The position numbers and the translations under genes are program-made. A DNA stretch of 64,000 nt, from the NCBI RefSeq assembly GCF_000375425.1, contig NZ_AQXG01000002.1, forward strand, positions 265,712 through 329,711, in the 5' to 3' direction. Shown here one piece after another: positions 44,820-53,984 of this stretch; position 1 is the first letter of the stretch; the number at the start of each line of letters is the position of its first letter. The stretch comes from Gracilimonas tropica DSM 19535 (GTDB lineage Bacteria; Bacteroidota; Rhodothermia; Balneolales; Balneolaceae). The notes beneath the pieces are model-generated. The model was not told the origin of the DNA. It did no database searches and saw only the letters and a list, made by a program, of their open reading frames with translations.

Positions 44820-45884
44820 ATGTCCGCCAACTTGCTATCCGTTAATAAACTGTCGCTTCGAGAAAAAATTGGTCAACTCTTCATTATGGGTTTTCGGGGA
44901 AATGACATTTCCGAAAATTCCGAAGTTCTTGATATGATCAGAACCGGTAAACCGGGCGGAGTGATTCTTTTTGATAAAGACATGGTGGATAATAAACCGG
45001 TTCATAACATAAAATCCCCACAACAGGTATCGAAGCTGACAGCAGCCCTTCAAAACGCCAGCGAAATCCCCCTTTTTATTAGTGTAGACCAGGAAGGAGG
45101 TTTGATCAACCGTCTCAAACCCGAATATGGTTTTCCAGAAACAAAATCTCACAAACAGCTTGGGGAAATTGATGATCCCGAAATTACCAAGGAAGAAGGC
45201 AAGCTGATCGCTTCCACCCTTTCAAAATGCGGCATAAATCTGAATTTTGCCCCCGTTGTAGACCTGACTTTGAATAAGGAGAGTTCCATCATCGCTAAAC
45301 GTGAACGCTCTTTTGGCGCTGATCCGGAATCAGTAACCCGGCATGCCGGTGCTTATATAGAGGGACATCTGCAAGAAAACATCATCACCTGCTGTAAGCA
45401 CTTTCCGGGTCACGGAAGTGCAGAAGGCGATACCCATGCCGGTTTCGTTGATGTCACTGAAACCTGGAAAGAAGAAGAACTTGAACCTTATAAAACATTG
45501 ATCGCTGAGGGTAAATGCCCACTGATCATGACGGCTCACATCTTCAATGCAAATATGGACAAGGAGATGCCTGCTACCCTTTCAAAACATGTTTTGACGG
45601 AACTTCTGCGCAATCAGCTTGAATTTAAGGGAGTGGTGATATCCGACGATATGCAAATGCGCGCTATTTCAGATCATTATGACCTGAAAGAATCACTTCG
45701 GTTGGGACTGAATGCCGGGTTAGACCTTTTCTGCTTCGGCAACAACTTGTTAAAAGAGCAGATACGACTTGAGGATGCGATCGATGCCGTGGAAGAGCTT
45801 ATCAGAAATGAAGAGATCAAAGAAGAACGGATCGATGCTTCAGTGGAAAGAATACTGGCTCTTAAGAAACAGTATTCACTCTGA
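44820..45884 (+). CDS. nagZ: Cytoplasmic NagZ-type GH3 beta-N-acetylglucosaminidase
   Basis: A 354-residue protein without signal peptide or tail, the normal size for NagZ. It carries KHFPGHG at 193-199, the dyad residues D204 and H206, and the nucleophile D276 in VVISDDM. NagZ removes GlcNAc from GlcNAc-(anhydro)MurNAc fragments brought in by AmpG. With the AmpG-like permease, the GlcNAc kinase and NagB in the same window, it gives a complete GlcNAc recovery route. Its last 9 bases overlap the end of the convergent kinase gene. The secreted homologue at 1590 would do the same job outside. Confidence 0.92.
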   Translation: MSANLLSVNKLSLREKIGQLFIMGFRGNDISENSEVLDMIRTGKPGGVILFDKDMVDNKPVHNIKSPQQVSKLTAALQNASEIPLFISVDQEGGLINRLKPEYGFPETKSHKQLGEIDDPEITKEEGKLIASTLSKCGINLNFAPVVDLTLNKESSIIAKRERSFGADPESVTRHAGAYIEGHLQENIITCCKHFPGHGSAEGDTHAGFVDVTETWKEEELEPYKTLIAEGKCPLIMTAHIFNANMDKEMPATLSKHVLTELLRNQLEFKGVVISDDMQMRAISDHYDLKESLRLGLNAGLDLFCFGNNLLKEQIRLEDAIDAVEELIRNEEIKEERIDASVERILALKKQYSL

Positions 45885-46730
45885 GTATTTCTTTACATGA
45901 TATTCGACCAACCGCTCTATGGGTTTGCGAACGATGATGCTGAGGTTTAGCTCCCGTTCATTCAAAACCTGCTCCAGCGTTTCTTTATGAACCGCTGCAA
46001 TGGAACCTACAAATCCCACGTTGGCTCCTTTGATACCCGAAAAATAAGCCAATTGTTTATCCGCGAAATCTTCAAAACCTTTCTTAACGATTTCCCGGAT
46101 AAACGGGTGGTCAGCATGATCTCCAAGCAATTGAGAGAATGAAGCTACAAAGCGATTGGCATTCGGTTTTTTATAAACGTTTTCGAGAATATGGTCCAGG
46201 TTCATATCATGCCTTTGCTCCAGTACCTTTCGCAGGTCTTTGGGCATGATGTTATAGAAATAACTCCGAATGATCTTTTTCCCGAAATACCCCCCACTGC
46301 CTTCATCACCCAAAGTAAAACCGAGAGACGGTATCTTATGGGTGATCTTGGTGCCATCATAAAGACAAGAATTAGAACCGGTTCCTAATATACAAGCAAG
46401 TCCCGGGCTATTCATAAAACAAGCTTTAGCAGCGGCCAAAAGGTCGGTCTCCACGCAGATCTTTGCATTTGGAAAGTGCGCAGAAATCGCTTGTTCTACC
46501 GTTTCTTTGCCTTTTGGGCTTCCGCAGCCTGAGCCATAAAAGAAGATCTTATCCACTTCTTCGCCTGCCAATGGATCAGCAACATGGGCGGCTATGTTTT
46601 TCTTCATGTCTTCCTTCGACATGAAATAGGGGTTCATTCCCTCAGAATAAAAATCCTTTTTTTCTCCTTTTTCGTTTACTAAGATCCATTCTGTTTTGGT
46701 TGAGCCGCTGTCTGCAATTAGTATATTCAT
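45876..46730 (-). CDS. BadF/BadG-type N-acetylglucosamine kinase
   Basis: A 284-residue cytoplasmic kinase of the ASKHA fold. Nucleotide-binding motifs are ADSGSTKTEW (6-15), 'LACILGTGSNSCLYDG' and 'GFTLGDEGSGGYFGKK'; the family is the BadF/BadG/BcrA group that includes GlcNAc kinases and Clostridium MurK, which phosphorylates both GlcNAc and MurNAc. It should turn free amino sugar from NagZ (and possibly NamZ) into 6-phosphate. The gene is convergent with nagZ (9-base overlap) and divergent from the NagX-like gene. Specificity for GlcNAc versus MurNAc cannot be read from the motif. Confidence 0.88.
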   Translation of the reverse strand: MNILIADSGSTKTEWILVNEKGEKKDFYSEGMNPYFMSKEDMKKNIAAHVADPLAGEEVDKIFFYGSGCGSPKGKETVEQAISAHFPNAKICVETDLLAAAKACFMNSPGLACILGTGSNSCLYDGTKITHKIPSLGFTLGDEGSGGYFGKKIIRSYFYNIMPKDLRKVLEQRHDMNLDHILENVYKKPNANRFVASFSQLLGDHADHPFIREIVKKGFEDFADKQLAYFSGIKGANVGFVGSIAAVHKETLEQVLNERELNLSIIVRKPIERLVEYHVKKYSE

Positions 46731-46836
46731 TCACCTGTAATAATTGATTGGTGCCAAGATAGTTATAGTGAAATTTCATTACCACTTTGAAGAGTATTTT
46801 TATACTATTGGGCTGAATCAAAATCAGATTTTATTT

Positions 46837-47997
46837 ATGAGCACACTAAGCGGAATTTCATCCGGCAAGCGTTTGGTATCACTTGATTTCTTCAGAGGTG
46901 CTACCGTAGCTGCCATGATTCTTGTCAACAATCCCGGCTCCTGGTCTCACATTTACGGACCTTTGAAACATGCTGCCTGGCATGGATGGACGCCCACCGA
47001 CCTCATCTTTCCTTTCTTCCTATTTATTGTCGGCGTTTCTATTGTGCTTGCCTTTACAAAAGCCCGTGCAAAAGGTGCTGATGATAAAGACCTTTTGAAT
47101 AAAACATTGATCCGGGCGGCCAAGATCTTTGGGCTTGGTCTGGCTCTCTCAGCATTTCCTTATCTGACTTTTATACCGGATTTCGGATTACACCAAAACC
47201 TGATTGATATTCGCATTCCCGGTGTACTGCAACGCATCGCTATATGTTATGCGATTGGAGCCGTTTTATTCTTATACACCAAACCAAAGACTCAGATGGT
47301 TACTTTAGGTTCACTGTTGGTGGGCTATTGGCTGTTAATGACTTTTATCCCCGTTCCGGGGCACGGTGCAGGCGCTATTGACACTTCTGACGGTAATCTC
47401 GCTGCTTACATCGATCAGATTATTCTCGGCAGCCATATGTGGAAAGCCAACTGGGATCCCGAAGGTTTCCTGAGTACACTACCGGCCATTGGTAGCACGC
47501 TGATTGGCATTTGGACGGGAAGAATGCTGATGAGCAAACAAGATTCTGAATCCTCCAGAACGCTTCAGTTCTTCGTTTGGGGCTTTATTTTGATCATCCT
47601 CGGATATGCCTGGAGTTGGATCTTTCCTATCAATAAAAACATCTGGACCAGCTCTTACACTTTGTTTACCGGAGGACAGGCCATGTGTATTTTTGGATTG
47701 AGCTATTGGTTCATTGATGTAAAAGAAAAGCAGAAGTTCACCGATTGGGGCGTGGCCTTTGGCTTGAATGCCATCACCGTTTTCTTCATGAGTGGCATAA
47801 TAGGCCGTTTACTATATATAATTACATTTAATTATAGAGGAGAAACATTTACGGTTAAAAGCTGGATTTATGAGATAGTCTTAAACTCAATAGCCTCTCC
47901 CATAAATGCTTCTCTTATATATGCAATTATTTGGATTATTCTTTTCTATTTCCTCGCAACTTGGATGAAAAGAAAGGATATCATAATTAAAGTATAG
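46837..47997 (+). CDS. NagX-like membrane acyltransferase (DUF5009 / heparan-glucosaminide acetyltransferase type)
   Basis: A 386-residue membrane protein with about ten helices, started at ATG 46837. A longer frame begins at a TTG (46744) but the first 31 residues are not family-like. 'KRLVSLDFFRGATVAAMILVNNPGS' with 'LKHAAWHGWTPTDLIFPFFLFIVGVS' is the signature of the group containing human HGSNAT and bacterial NagX. Its catalytic His (HGW) sits near residue 49. NagX-type genes occur beside GlcNAc kinases and are thought to act on amino sugars at the membrane. The last ~65 codons are much more AT-rich than the rest, possibly a recombination joint. Confidence 0.82.
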   Translation: MSTLSGISSGKRLVSLDFFRGATVAAMILVNNPGSWSHIYGPLKHAAWHGWTPTDLIFPFFLFIVGVSIVLAFTKARAKGADDKDLLNKTLIRAAKIFGLGLALSAFPYLTFIPDFGLHQNLIDIRIPGVLQRIAICYAIGAVLFLYTKPKTQMVTLGSLLVGYWLLMTFIPVPGHGAGAIDTSDGNLAAYIDQIILGSHMWKANWDPEGFLSTLPAIGSTLIGIWTGRMLMSKQDSESSRTLQFFVWGFILIILGYAWSWIFPINKNIWTSSYTLFTGGQAMCIFGLSYWFIDVKEKQKFTDWGVAFGLNAITVFFMSGIIGRLLYIITFNYRGETFTVKSWIYEIVLNSIASPINASLIYAIIWIILFYFLATWMKRKDIIIKV

Positions 47998-48011
47998 TGT
48001 AAATACTAATA

Positions 48012-48359
48012 CTAATTAGGTTCAAAGAAAAGATATCCAGAAGTCCCAGTTGCACCAGCCCAAATTATATAATCAGAGCTAGTATCAAAATCATAGTTTG
48101 ATAAATCCATTGTGCAGCTGGTTTCATAGAAACAGTATGTTTTTATTTCAGGATCACCATTAAGAGGAGTCACCCTTAAGGATATAGTCTCAGCTTGTAC
48201 ACCATATGTATCAAATGAAAACATATAACCTTCTGACATAGGTGATACATAGAAACTTTCACCTGGAGCATCCACATTTGTACCAATCATACTGGGATAA
48301 CTGGCTAATGCTAAAAAAAAGACGCTTAATATGGAAGGAATAATGAGTTTTTTAAACAT
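48012..48359 (-). CDS. Small exported orphan protein
   Basis: A 115-residue protein with an N-terminal signal (MFKKLIIPSILSVFFLALASYP). The mature part (about 90 residues) is beta-rich, has two close cysteines (YCFYETSC, about 79-85) and ends in hydrophobic FFEPN. I recognise no family. Base composition is clearly more AT-rich than in the neighbouring genes, as is the 117-base gap downstream and the end of the NagX-like gene. It has its own short, AT-rich upstream region. It might be a recent arrival. The open frame with a proper signal peptide favours a real gene, though no domain supports it. Confidence 0.5.
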   Translation of the reverse strand: MFKKLIIPSILSVFFLALASYPSMIGTNVDAPGESFYVSPMSEGYMFSFDTYGVQAETISLRVTPLNGDPEIKTYCFYETSCTMDLSNYDFDTSSDYIIWAGATGTSGYLFFEPN

Positions 48360-48476
48360 AAAAATTACCTCTATATACTATTGTTAATATTAACAATAAC
48401 ATATACTAAATTAATTATTTCTTTACAAGAGTAAATTTTGAAATAATGTTTATTAATTACTTGATTAATAGTTAAG

Positions 48477-50918
48477 TTATTTAATAAGCATCATCTTCTT
48501 TGAAAGAGTATAATCGTCAGCCCTTAGCTGATAAAAATACATTCCCGTAGAAAGTCCGGTAGCATCAAACGAGACACTATGGTTACCAGCTTGTACTTTT
48601 TTATCTAGTAAGGCAGTAACCTCCCTTCCTAACACATCATATACCGTTAATTCTACATCGGTTGTTTTCGGCACAGAAAAAGAGATCTGGGTCACCGGGT
48701 TAAAAGGATTAGGATAATTCTGCTCTAATGCTACCTTTTGAGGAATTTCTCTTACTTCCTCATTACTTACCGCATCACCGGAACGTGCGGGATAAGTGAT
48801 CCGCAGATTATCCAGATAGATGGTACCGGTATATTCTTTTCCGGTTTCCTGATCCGAAGCCAAACGAATTCCAATTTGGGTTATCGTTATTGGATAATAG
48901 AAAGAGCTGTATGCTCCATTAGAAAGAATGTCTTCAGTAAGTGCTGGATAAATATCAAAAGAGGTATTCTCCGCCCATTTTTTTACGCGGATATGAAAAC
49001 CTTCATCATCGTTATCTGCAAGCCCGATCTCGATCAGGTGTTTTTTGCCGTCGGTCTTTGCATCAAGAATGAGGGAATCAGGAACACCAAAAAGCGGGAT
49101 CCCTTCATTTAGATTCAGGTATAACCATACATCGGGTGTATTCTCGTAAACAAAACTGTAGTCTATTTTAAGCGAATGATCTCCATCGGTTTGCTCGGAA
49201 TCGGTTGTAGAGATCGCTGAATTTTGCAGGTCAACATTTTTTCCACTCAGTGTCCATGTACCGGCATCTTCAAAACTGTTGATCACTTCTTCTCCTACAC
49301 CGATCTCAATGTCTACTTCGGCGGTATCAGATACACCGTCATAGGTACCTATAATTTTGGTTGAACCGGCTCCTAACCCGCTGAAAACACCATTCGTAAC
49401 CGCTCCGATCTCCGGATTTTCAACACTCCATTCAACATCAGCATTATTTACGTTGTGTTCTTGTCCGTCGAAGTCGAATGCTTCATTAAAGAAAGAAAAC
49501 TGGTAAGAAGTATCTGACACTGCATATTTGGGAAAAATGGAGAAATCCGTGATTCCTTTTACGATCACCAAAGAAGAATCGCCAATCCCTTCATACTCCA
49601 TGATCACATAACCGGTGTCAGCGGCAGAACCGGCTGTATATTTTCCATCTGCTGAAATCGATCCGGAAAACCCCTCGCTTAGTGAAAAATTGATCTTCGA
49701 TGAATCCAGCTCCATTGGATAGTAGTTCTCATCACTCCCGTAAGCATCAAAAGCATAGGTACTTCCCTTATACATTTTCAGATAATTGGGGTTGAGTTGT
49801 ACCTTGTTTAAAACTCCGGTCTTTTCCTTGGTTGAAACAAGCATAAGTGCATTTGCAACGGCCCGCTCACCGGATCCATCAGATGGACTGTTAACCACCT
49901 CATCATGAACCACCATGGTTGTAGAGCCTCCGCCATCCAAATTGAGGGCATCCGTAACGCCAAAAGTACTCATGAATTCACCCATTTCGGTAAGGGTCAT
50001 TCCGGCACTTGTACTTTTCCGCCCGTCCACGGTCATAAAGTAAACTTTGGTGGAATCATCATTAAAGCCAACTGCGGTTCTGGGATGACGTTCGGGCCAG
50101 TCTCCCTGATTCTGTCCGTCGTTCAGGAACTTTCCACGTCCGCCAACAACTTCTTTCAGATTGTCAAAACCGGGCTGTAATTGGTGCTCGATCGTGACCG
50201 TATCTCCAATGGCGATCGCATCCAAAACAGTTTTTGAAGTTCCGTGACCCGAAAGTACAAACGTTGTGTCAGTAAGTGGAGCATCGCCTCCGGAATGTGT
50301 ATCCGTCACAACCGCTCTCACCTTTCCATTGACCACCCATGGATCAACCGCATACAGGATAAGCTCGGTTCCGTATTGATTGGTCCCTGTTGAACTCCCA
50401 TAAAAATGGTTGTAGTAGATGAGCTGGTCGGTTCCCCTCGCACGGTTCACTCCATGCATTTCAAAAGCATCCCCATCCACATAGATATTTCCGGAATAAG
50501 AGGTTGGGTTAATAAACATTTTCTTTTCTCTGGTGAACCCAAAAACATCCCTGTTTATGGGGCCCTTCATGATATCGCCTTTAATTACCTGGGCATTTGT
50601 GGGGGTTCCTCCTCCGTAAAAATCGCCGTTCACGGCAGCAACTACCTGGTGCCCTGCCGTTGATTTCCTCTTGGCCATGGAACTGGTTCGTTCATAACCG
50701 GAAAAGCTGTCTTCGGCCTTCACCGTTTCGAGTGTAGTACTCGATTCAGTGATATCGATCTCAACTACATCAATGGTCCAGGGAACCGATGGAGCTTCAA
50801 TGGTGTAATGAAAAATACCATGTCCGATCTGCTTCACACTCAGTGTGTCGTACTGAATTTGGGCGTTGGTAATTATTGGGAAGGCAATGCAAATGGCAAT
50901 TAGTATCGATTTCTTCAT
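48477..50918 (-). CDS. Secreted phosphodiester glycosidase (NAGPA/DUF2233), large, with sorting tail
   Basis: An 813-residue exported enzyme: signal peptide ending TNAQ, PF09992 domain about residues 50-360 with 'VNGDFYGGG', 'VVGGRGKFL', 'HPRTAVGF', 'VDGRKSTSAG' and 'LNLDGGGST', then two Ig-like (Big_2-type) domains (about 370-550), a lectin-like sandwich with 'ENTPDVWLYLNL' (about 555-720) and a PNPFNP tail. It differs from the 33661 enzyme in length and accessory domains and is not a recent copy. It follows the metallophosphoesterase gene by 39 bases; together they could first remove a sugar from a phosphodiester and then free the phosphate. Confidence 0.87.
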   Translation of the reverse strand: MKKSILIAICIAFPIITNAQIQYDTLSVKQIGHGIFHYTIEAPSVPWTIDVVEIDITESSTTLETVKAEDSFSGYERTSSMAKRKSTAGHQVVAAVNGDFYGGGTPTNAQVIKGDIMKGPINRDVFGFTREKKMFINPTSYSGNIYVDGDAFEMHGVNRARGTDQLIYYNHFYGSSTGTNQYGTELILYAVDPWVVNGKVRAVVTDTHSGGDAPLTDTTFVLSGHGTSKTVLDAIAIGDTVTIEHQLQPGFDNLKEVVGGRGKFLNDGQNQGDWPERHPRTAVGFNDDSTKVYFMTVDGRKSTSAGMTLTEMGEFMSTFGVTDALNLDGGGSTTMVVHDEVVNSPSDGSGERAVANALMLVSTKEKTGVLNKVQLNPNYLKMYKGSTYAFDAYGSDENYYPMELDSSKINFSLSEGFSGSISADGKYTAGSAADTGYVIMEYEGIGDSSLVIVKGITDFSIFPKYAVSDTSYQFSFFNEAFDFDGQEHNVNNADVEWSVENPEIGAVTNGVFSGLGAGSTKIIGTYDGVSDTAEVDIEIGVGEEVINSFEDAGTWTLSGKNVDLQNSAISTTDSEQTDGDHSLKIDYSFVYENTPDVWLYLNLNEGIPLFGVPDSLILDAKTDGKKHLIEIGLADNDDEGFHIRVKKWAENTSFDIYPALTEDILSNGAYSSFYYPITITQIGIRLASDQETGKEYTGTIYLDNLRITYPARSGDAVSNEEVREIPQKVALEQNYPNPFNPVTQISFSVPKTTDVELTVYDVLGREVTALLDKKVQAGNHSVSFDATGLSTGMYFYQLRADDYTLSKKMMLIK

Positions 50919-50957
50919 ATCGAAGGGTTTTGAATTATTTCTTAAAGTGCAGAAAAA

Positions 50958-51980
50958 TCAGGGTTTAATTTCAGCCTTATACAAACTGTCCTGACGTTGT
51001 TCCAAATTCTTTCTGTTTTGGATGCGCTCACGTTCCACGGTATCTCCGGGCTCCAATTGATGCTCCCACTCATACGTAACAGGATACCAATTAATAATAT
51101 CTTCCTTACCCAGTTCCATCACGGTATATCCGGGTTTAAAGCCCAGCCAGTTTCCACCCCACCATGCTGCTGATGCGGCCTGAGAAGTGATATACCAGAC
51201 ATCATTGAACCGAAAATCCTCGCTGATATGAGTGTGTCCCTGAAGCATAGCTTTCACATTGTGGCGCTCAAGGATGTAACGAAGGTCAATATTGTTTTGA
51301 AGAATGATGGGGCTCATAGCCTTCATGTCAAAATCGTTGTTGATTTGCCCCTTGTGAGAAAAAGCCGCCAGGTGTGATACCACAATTGCCGGTTTATCAA
51401 GATTATCGCCAAGGTCGTAGCGAAGCCAATCCAGTTGTTTTTCGCTTATCCTTGCCTCGTAGCTTGGCCCGTTCTCTCCATCCATCTCATGAATGGAATT
51501 CAAGACTACAAAATGCCAGCCTTTATGGTTAAAACTGTAGTAATCATCATTCATCCCAATTTCATCCATGATCATTTTTCGGCCGATACCGGGATGATCA
51601 GCCGGCACTTTACGGCGAGAAGAAAGCCCCAACACGTCATGATTTCCAATACAGGGATAATGAGGCATTTTCAATCCGGAGGTAATTTCCTTGTAAAGAG
51701 AAATAGACTCTTTATAGGTTTCCAATTCGGTATAAAGGCCGTCAAAAACCATATCGCCGCCCATTAATACAAGGTCGGGAGCAGGATCAAGAGCATTGAC
51801 AGATGCTATACATTTCTTATAGCCTTCATGCCCTTGTCTGCGCGACGTAACATGCTGATCGGTCAGGTGTACGATCCGGAAATGTACTTCGTCTTCTGCG
51901 TCTTTCTTTGGATAAGAAAGAGTGCCCAATCCAAGGGCACTCAATCCAAGTTTCTTTAAGAATGATCTGCGATCCGACAT
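50958..51980 (-). CDS. Tat-exported metallophosphoesterase
   Basis: A 340-residue enzyme with a twin-arginine signal (SDRRSFLKKLGLSALGLGTL). Calcineurin-like metal motifs follow in order: D-x-H in VHLTDQHV, GGDMVFDG, GNHD (about 112-115), a histidine in VVSHLAAFSH, and QGHTH (about 245-249). The Tat signal suggests a metal-loaded, folded phosphatase or phosphodiesterase for the periplasm. Its ATG overlaps the TAA of the GHL10 gene (TAATG), so translation is coupled. The setting, with GHL10 upstream and a phosphodiester glycosidase downstream, suggests a substrate in wall polymer phosphodiesters or freed sugar phosphates. Confidence 0.87.
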   Translation of the reverse strand: MSDRRSFLKKLGLSALGLGTLSYPKKDAEDEVHFRIVHLTDQHVTSRRQGHEGYKKCIASVNALDPAPDLVLMGGDMVFDGLYTELETYKESISLYKEITSGLKMPHYPCIGNHDVLGLSSRRKVPADHPGIGRKMIMDEIGMNDDYYSFNHKGWHFVVLNSIHEMDGENGPSYEARISEKQLDWLRYDLGDNLDKPAIVVSHLAAFSHKGQINNDFDMKAMSPIILQNNIDLRYILERHNVKAMLQGHTHISEDFRFNDVWYITSQAASAAWWGGNWLGFKPGYTVMELGKEDIINWYPVTYEWEHQLEPGDTVERERIQNRKNLEQRQDSLYKAEIKP

Positions 51981-53953
51981 TACTTGATGAGCGTCATTTT
52001 TCGGGTTTTAGTTTCGCTGCCCATTGTAAGTTGGTAGATATAGATCCCTGAAGACAGGTCCGAGGCATTAAAGTTGACCGAATGCTGTCCCGAACTCAGG
52101 ACTTCATTCTTAAGTGTAGCTACTTCACGCCCCAGCATGTCATAAACTTTAAGGGTAGCAAACCCGGATTCGCTCAATGTAAATTTGATCTGTGTGGTAG
52201 GGTTGAACGGGTTCGGATAGTTTTGTTCCAGCGACATACTTTCCGGCAGCTCAGTAAGAGTTTCGTTAGAAACCACCACACCTGCTTCAACTGAACCGGT
52301 TGGATCACTTTCAACGTTATTACGGCTTACCGCGGTAACAAAGTACCAGTATCCGTTTTCTGAAGGAGGCGTAATATCGGTATAACTCGTTTCTCCGGTC
52401 ACTTCGATCAGGTTGTAGTATTTCTCCATTTCTTCCATCTCATTTGGATCTTGTGATGCATCCACCCTATAGATGGCATATTTGATCAGAGAATCCACAT
52501 GGCCTGTGTTGGAACGTTTTGCCACCGGAGCATTATTCGGGGCATCCCAACTTAGATGAAATTTATACTCTACTTCGCTGTCTCGGTTTACCACTAAATT
52601 CTGAGGCGATTCGGGTTTAGTGGTGTCTTTCCAGGACATCGTTGGTTGCAGAGCTGCATATTTATACAAGTTGTTCTTTAACGAATCTGCAAATCCTTTT
52701 GAAGAATAGGTTGTAATATTTTTTGCTCTAAAAAATACACTCCCGTTAATATTTTCATTGTTTCTATTGTGTCGAACCTGTCGTGGAATTTCATTAGCGG
52801 CAAATAACGAACCTGAAAAAGTTGTTCCATCCGTACGATACAATCCATGTCCAGGATAAATGTGTCTATCGTTCTCAGTGGCCCTGGCAGCCCACCAATT
52901 TGACAAAAGCCCATAATCTTGTCCGCCACCAAAAGGCCAATACAATTGCGGTGTAATGTAATCTATAGATTGGGCTTCTAACCAAGCAACACCATCAGCA
53001 TAGATTGTTGCAAATGCATTTAATCCAGTTGTACCACCCGGTGTACCAGGTTTCCAAATGCCGAACGGGCTAATACCAAATTTGACCCAGGGTTTCATAA
53101 CTGTGATGCTATCATGCACCATCTCAATAAATAAATTTATGTTATTTCTTCTCCAGTCATCCTTGTTTTCAAAACCACGTGGGTATTGAGCAAACGTACT
53201 ATCGTCCAAAGCTTCATTTTCTTCTGAGCTGCCCATGTGATTTGGAGGATAAGGATAGAAATAGTCATCAAAATGGATCCCATCAATATCATACCTGTTG
53301 ACTACATCCATCACCACATTCACGTTGTATTCCATCACTTCAGGCAAGCCCGGATCAAAAATGGCAATGGCATCGTTCAGTACCAGCAGCCACTCAGGAT
53401 GGGTATTGGAAATATGCATGGAGTCACGCTCTGAAGTACCATTCCCTTTTGCTTTACTGTTTTCGTCATACTCTTTAGCAAGGAAAGGCTTCAAACTTTC
53501 ATCAATATCTGCATTCTGAATTTTTTGGGTAAAGTCATCCGGTATCATTCTCATGGCGCGATAAGGATTCAGCCAGGCATGCAATTCCATACCTCTTTTA
53601 TGGGCCTCTTCAATGGCAAATTCCAAGGGATCCCAATATGGATCAGGAGGGGTTCCTTCATCGCCGGTCAAATATTTTGACCACGGTTCAATATCCGAAT
53701 CGTATAAGGCATCTCCTTCTGTTCTTATTTGGAAAAAAACAACATTTACGCCGGCATTTTTTAAAGCATTTAATTTTTTAATTAGATCTTTCTTTTTTAG
53801 GTCTACTGACCATGAGCTCGATTCTGGCCAATCCAAGTTTATTACGGTAGCAATCCAAACACCACGAAATTCTTTTTTGGGCGGTTCCTGAGCTTGTATT
53901 AGTGAAGAACAAAACAGTAATAAAATGACAGTATAAAATATCTTTAAGCGCAT
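51980..53953 (-). CDS. GHL10-family glycosidase with FN3 domain and sorting tail
   Basis: A 657-residue exported protein if started at ATG 53953 (signal peptide MRLKIFYTVILLLF to IQAQ). The longer frame to 54001 runs into a terminator hairpin and should be rejected. The GHL10 barrel (about 27-390) has 'FRGVWIATVINLDWP', 'VVFFQIRTEGDALY', 'MELHAWLNPYRAM', 'YDIDGIHFDDYFYPYP' and 'IDYITPQLYWPF', the standard GHL10 series with the acidic HFDDY strand end. An FN3 domain (about 445-555) and PNPFNP tail follow. It differs from the tandem pair at 13322/15288 in motif wording and represents the more common GHL10 branch. First gene of a three-gene transcript. Confidence 0.89.
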   Translation of the reverse strand: MRLKIFYTVILLLFCSSLIQAQEPPKKEFRGVWIATVINLDWPESSSWSVDLKKKDLIKKLNALKNAGVNVVFFQIRTEGDALYDSDIEPWSKYLTGDEGTPPDPYWDPLEFAIEEAHKRGMELHAWLNPYRAMRMIPDDFTQKIQNADIDESLKPFLAKEYDENSKAKGNGTSERDSMHISNTHPEWLLVLNDAIAIFDPGLPEVMEYNVNVVMDVVNRYDIDGIHFDDYFYPYPPNHMGSSEENEALDDSTFAQYPRGFENKDDWRRNNINLFIEMVHDSITVMKPWVKFGISPFGIWKPGTPGGTTGLNAFATIYADGVAWLEAQSIDYITPQLYWPFGGGQDYGLLSNWWAARATENDRHIYPGHGLYRTDGTTFSGSLFAANEIPRQVRHNRNNENINGSVFFRAKNITTYSSKGFADSLKNNLYKYAALQPTMSWKDTTKPESPQNLVVNRDSEVEYKFHLSWDAPNNAPVAKRSNTGHVDSLIKYAIYRVDASQDPNEMEEMEKYYNLIEVTGETSYTDITPPSENGYWYFVTAVSRNNVESDPTGSVEAGVVVSNETLTELPESMSLEQNYPNPFNPTTQIKFTLSESGFATLKVYDMLGREVATLKNEVLSSGQHSVNFNASDLSSGIYIYQLTMGSETKTRKMTLIK

Positions 53954-53984
53954 GTCACACAATAGTTTATTTTTTCCAAAGGAT

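Noticed and set aside
46744-46836. TTG-started N-terminal extension of the NagX-like protein
   Set aside because: The added 31 residues are not family-like, and the ATG at 46837 starts directly before the conserved KRLVSLDFFRG block.
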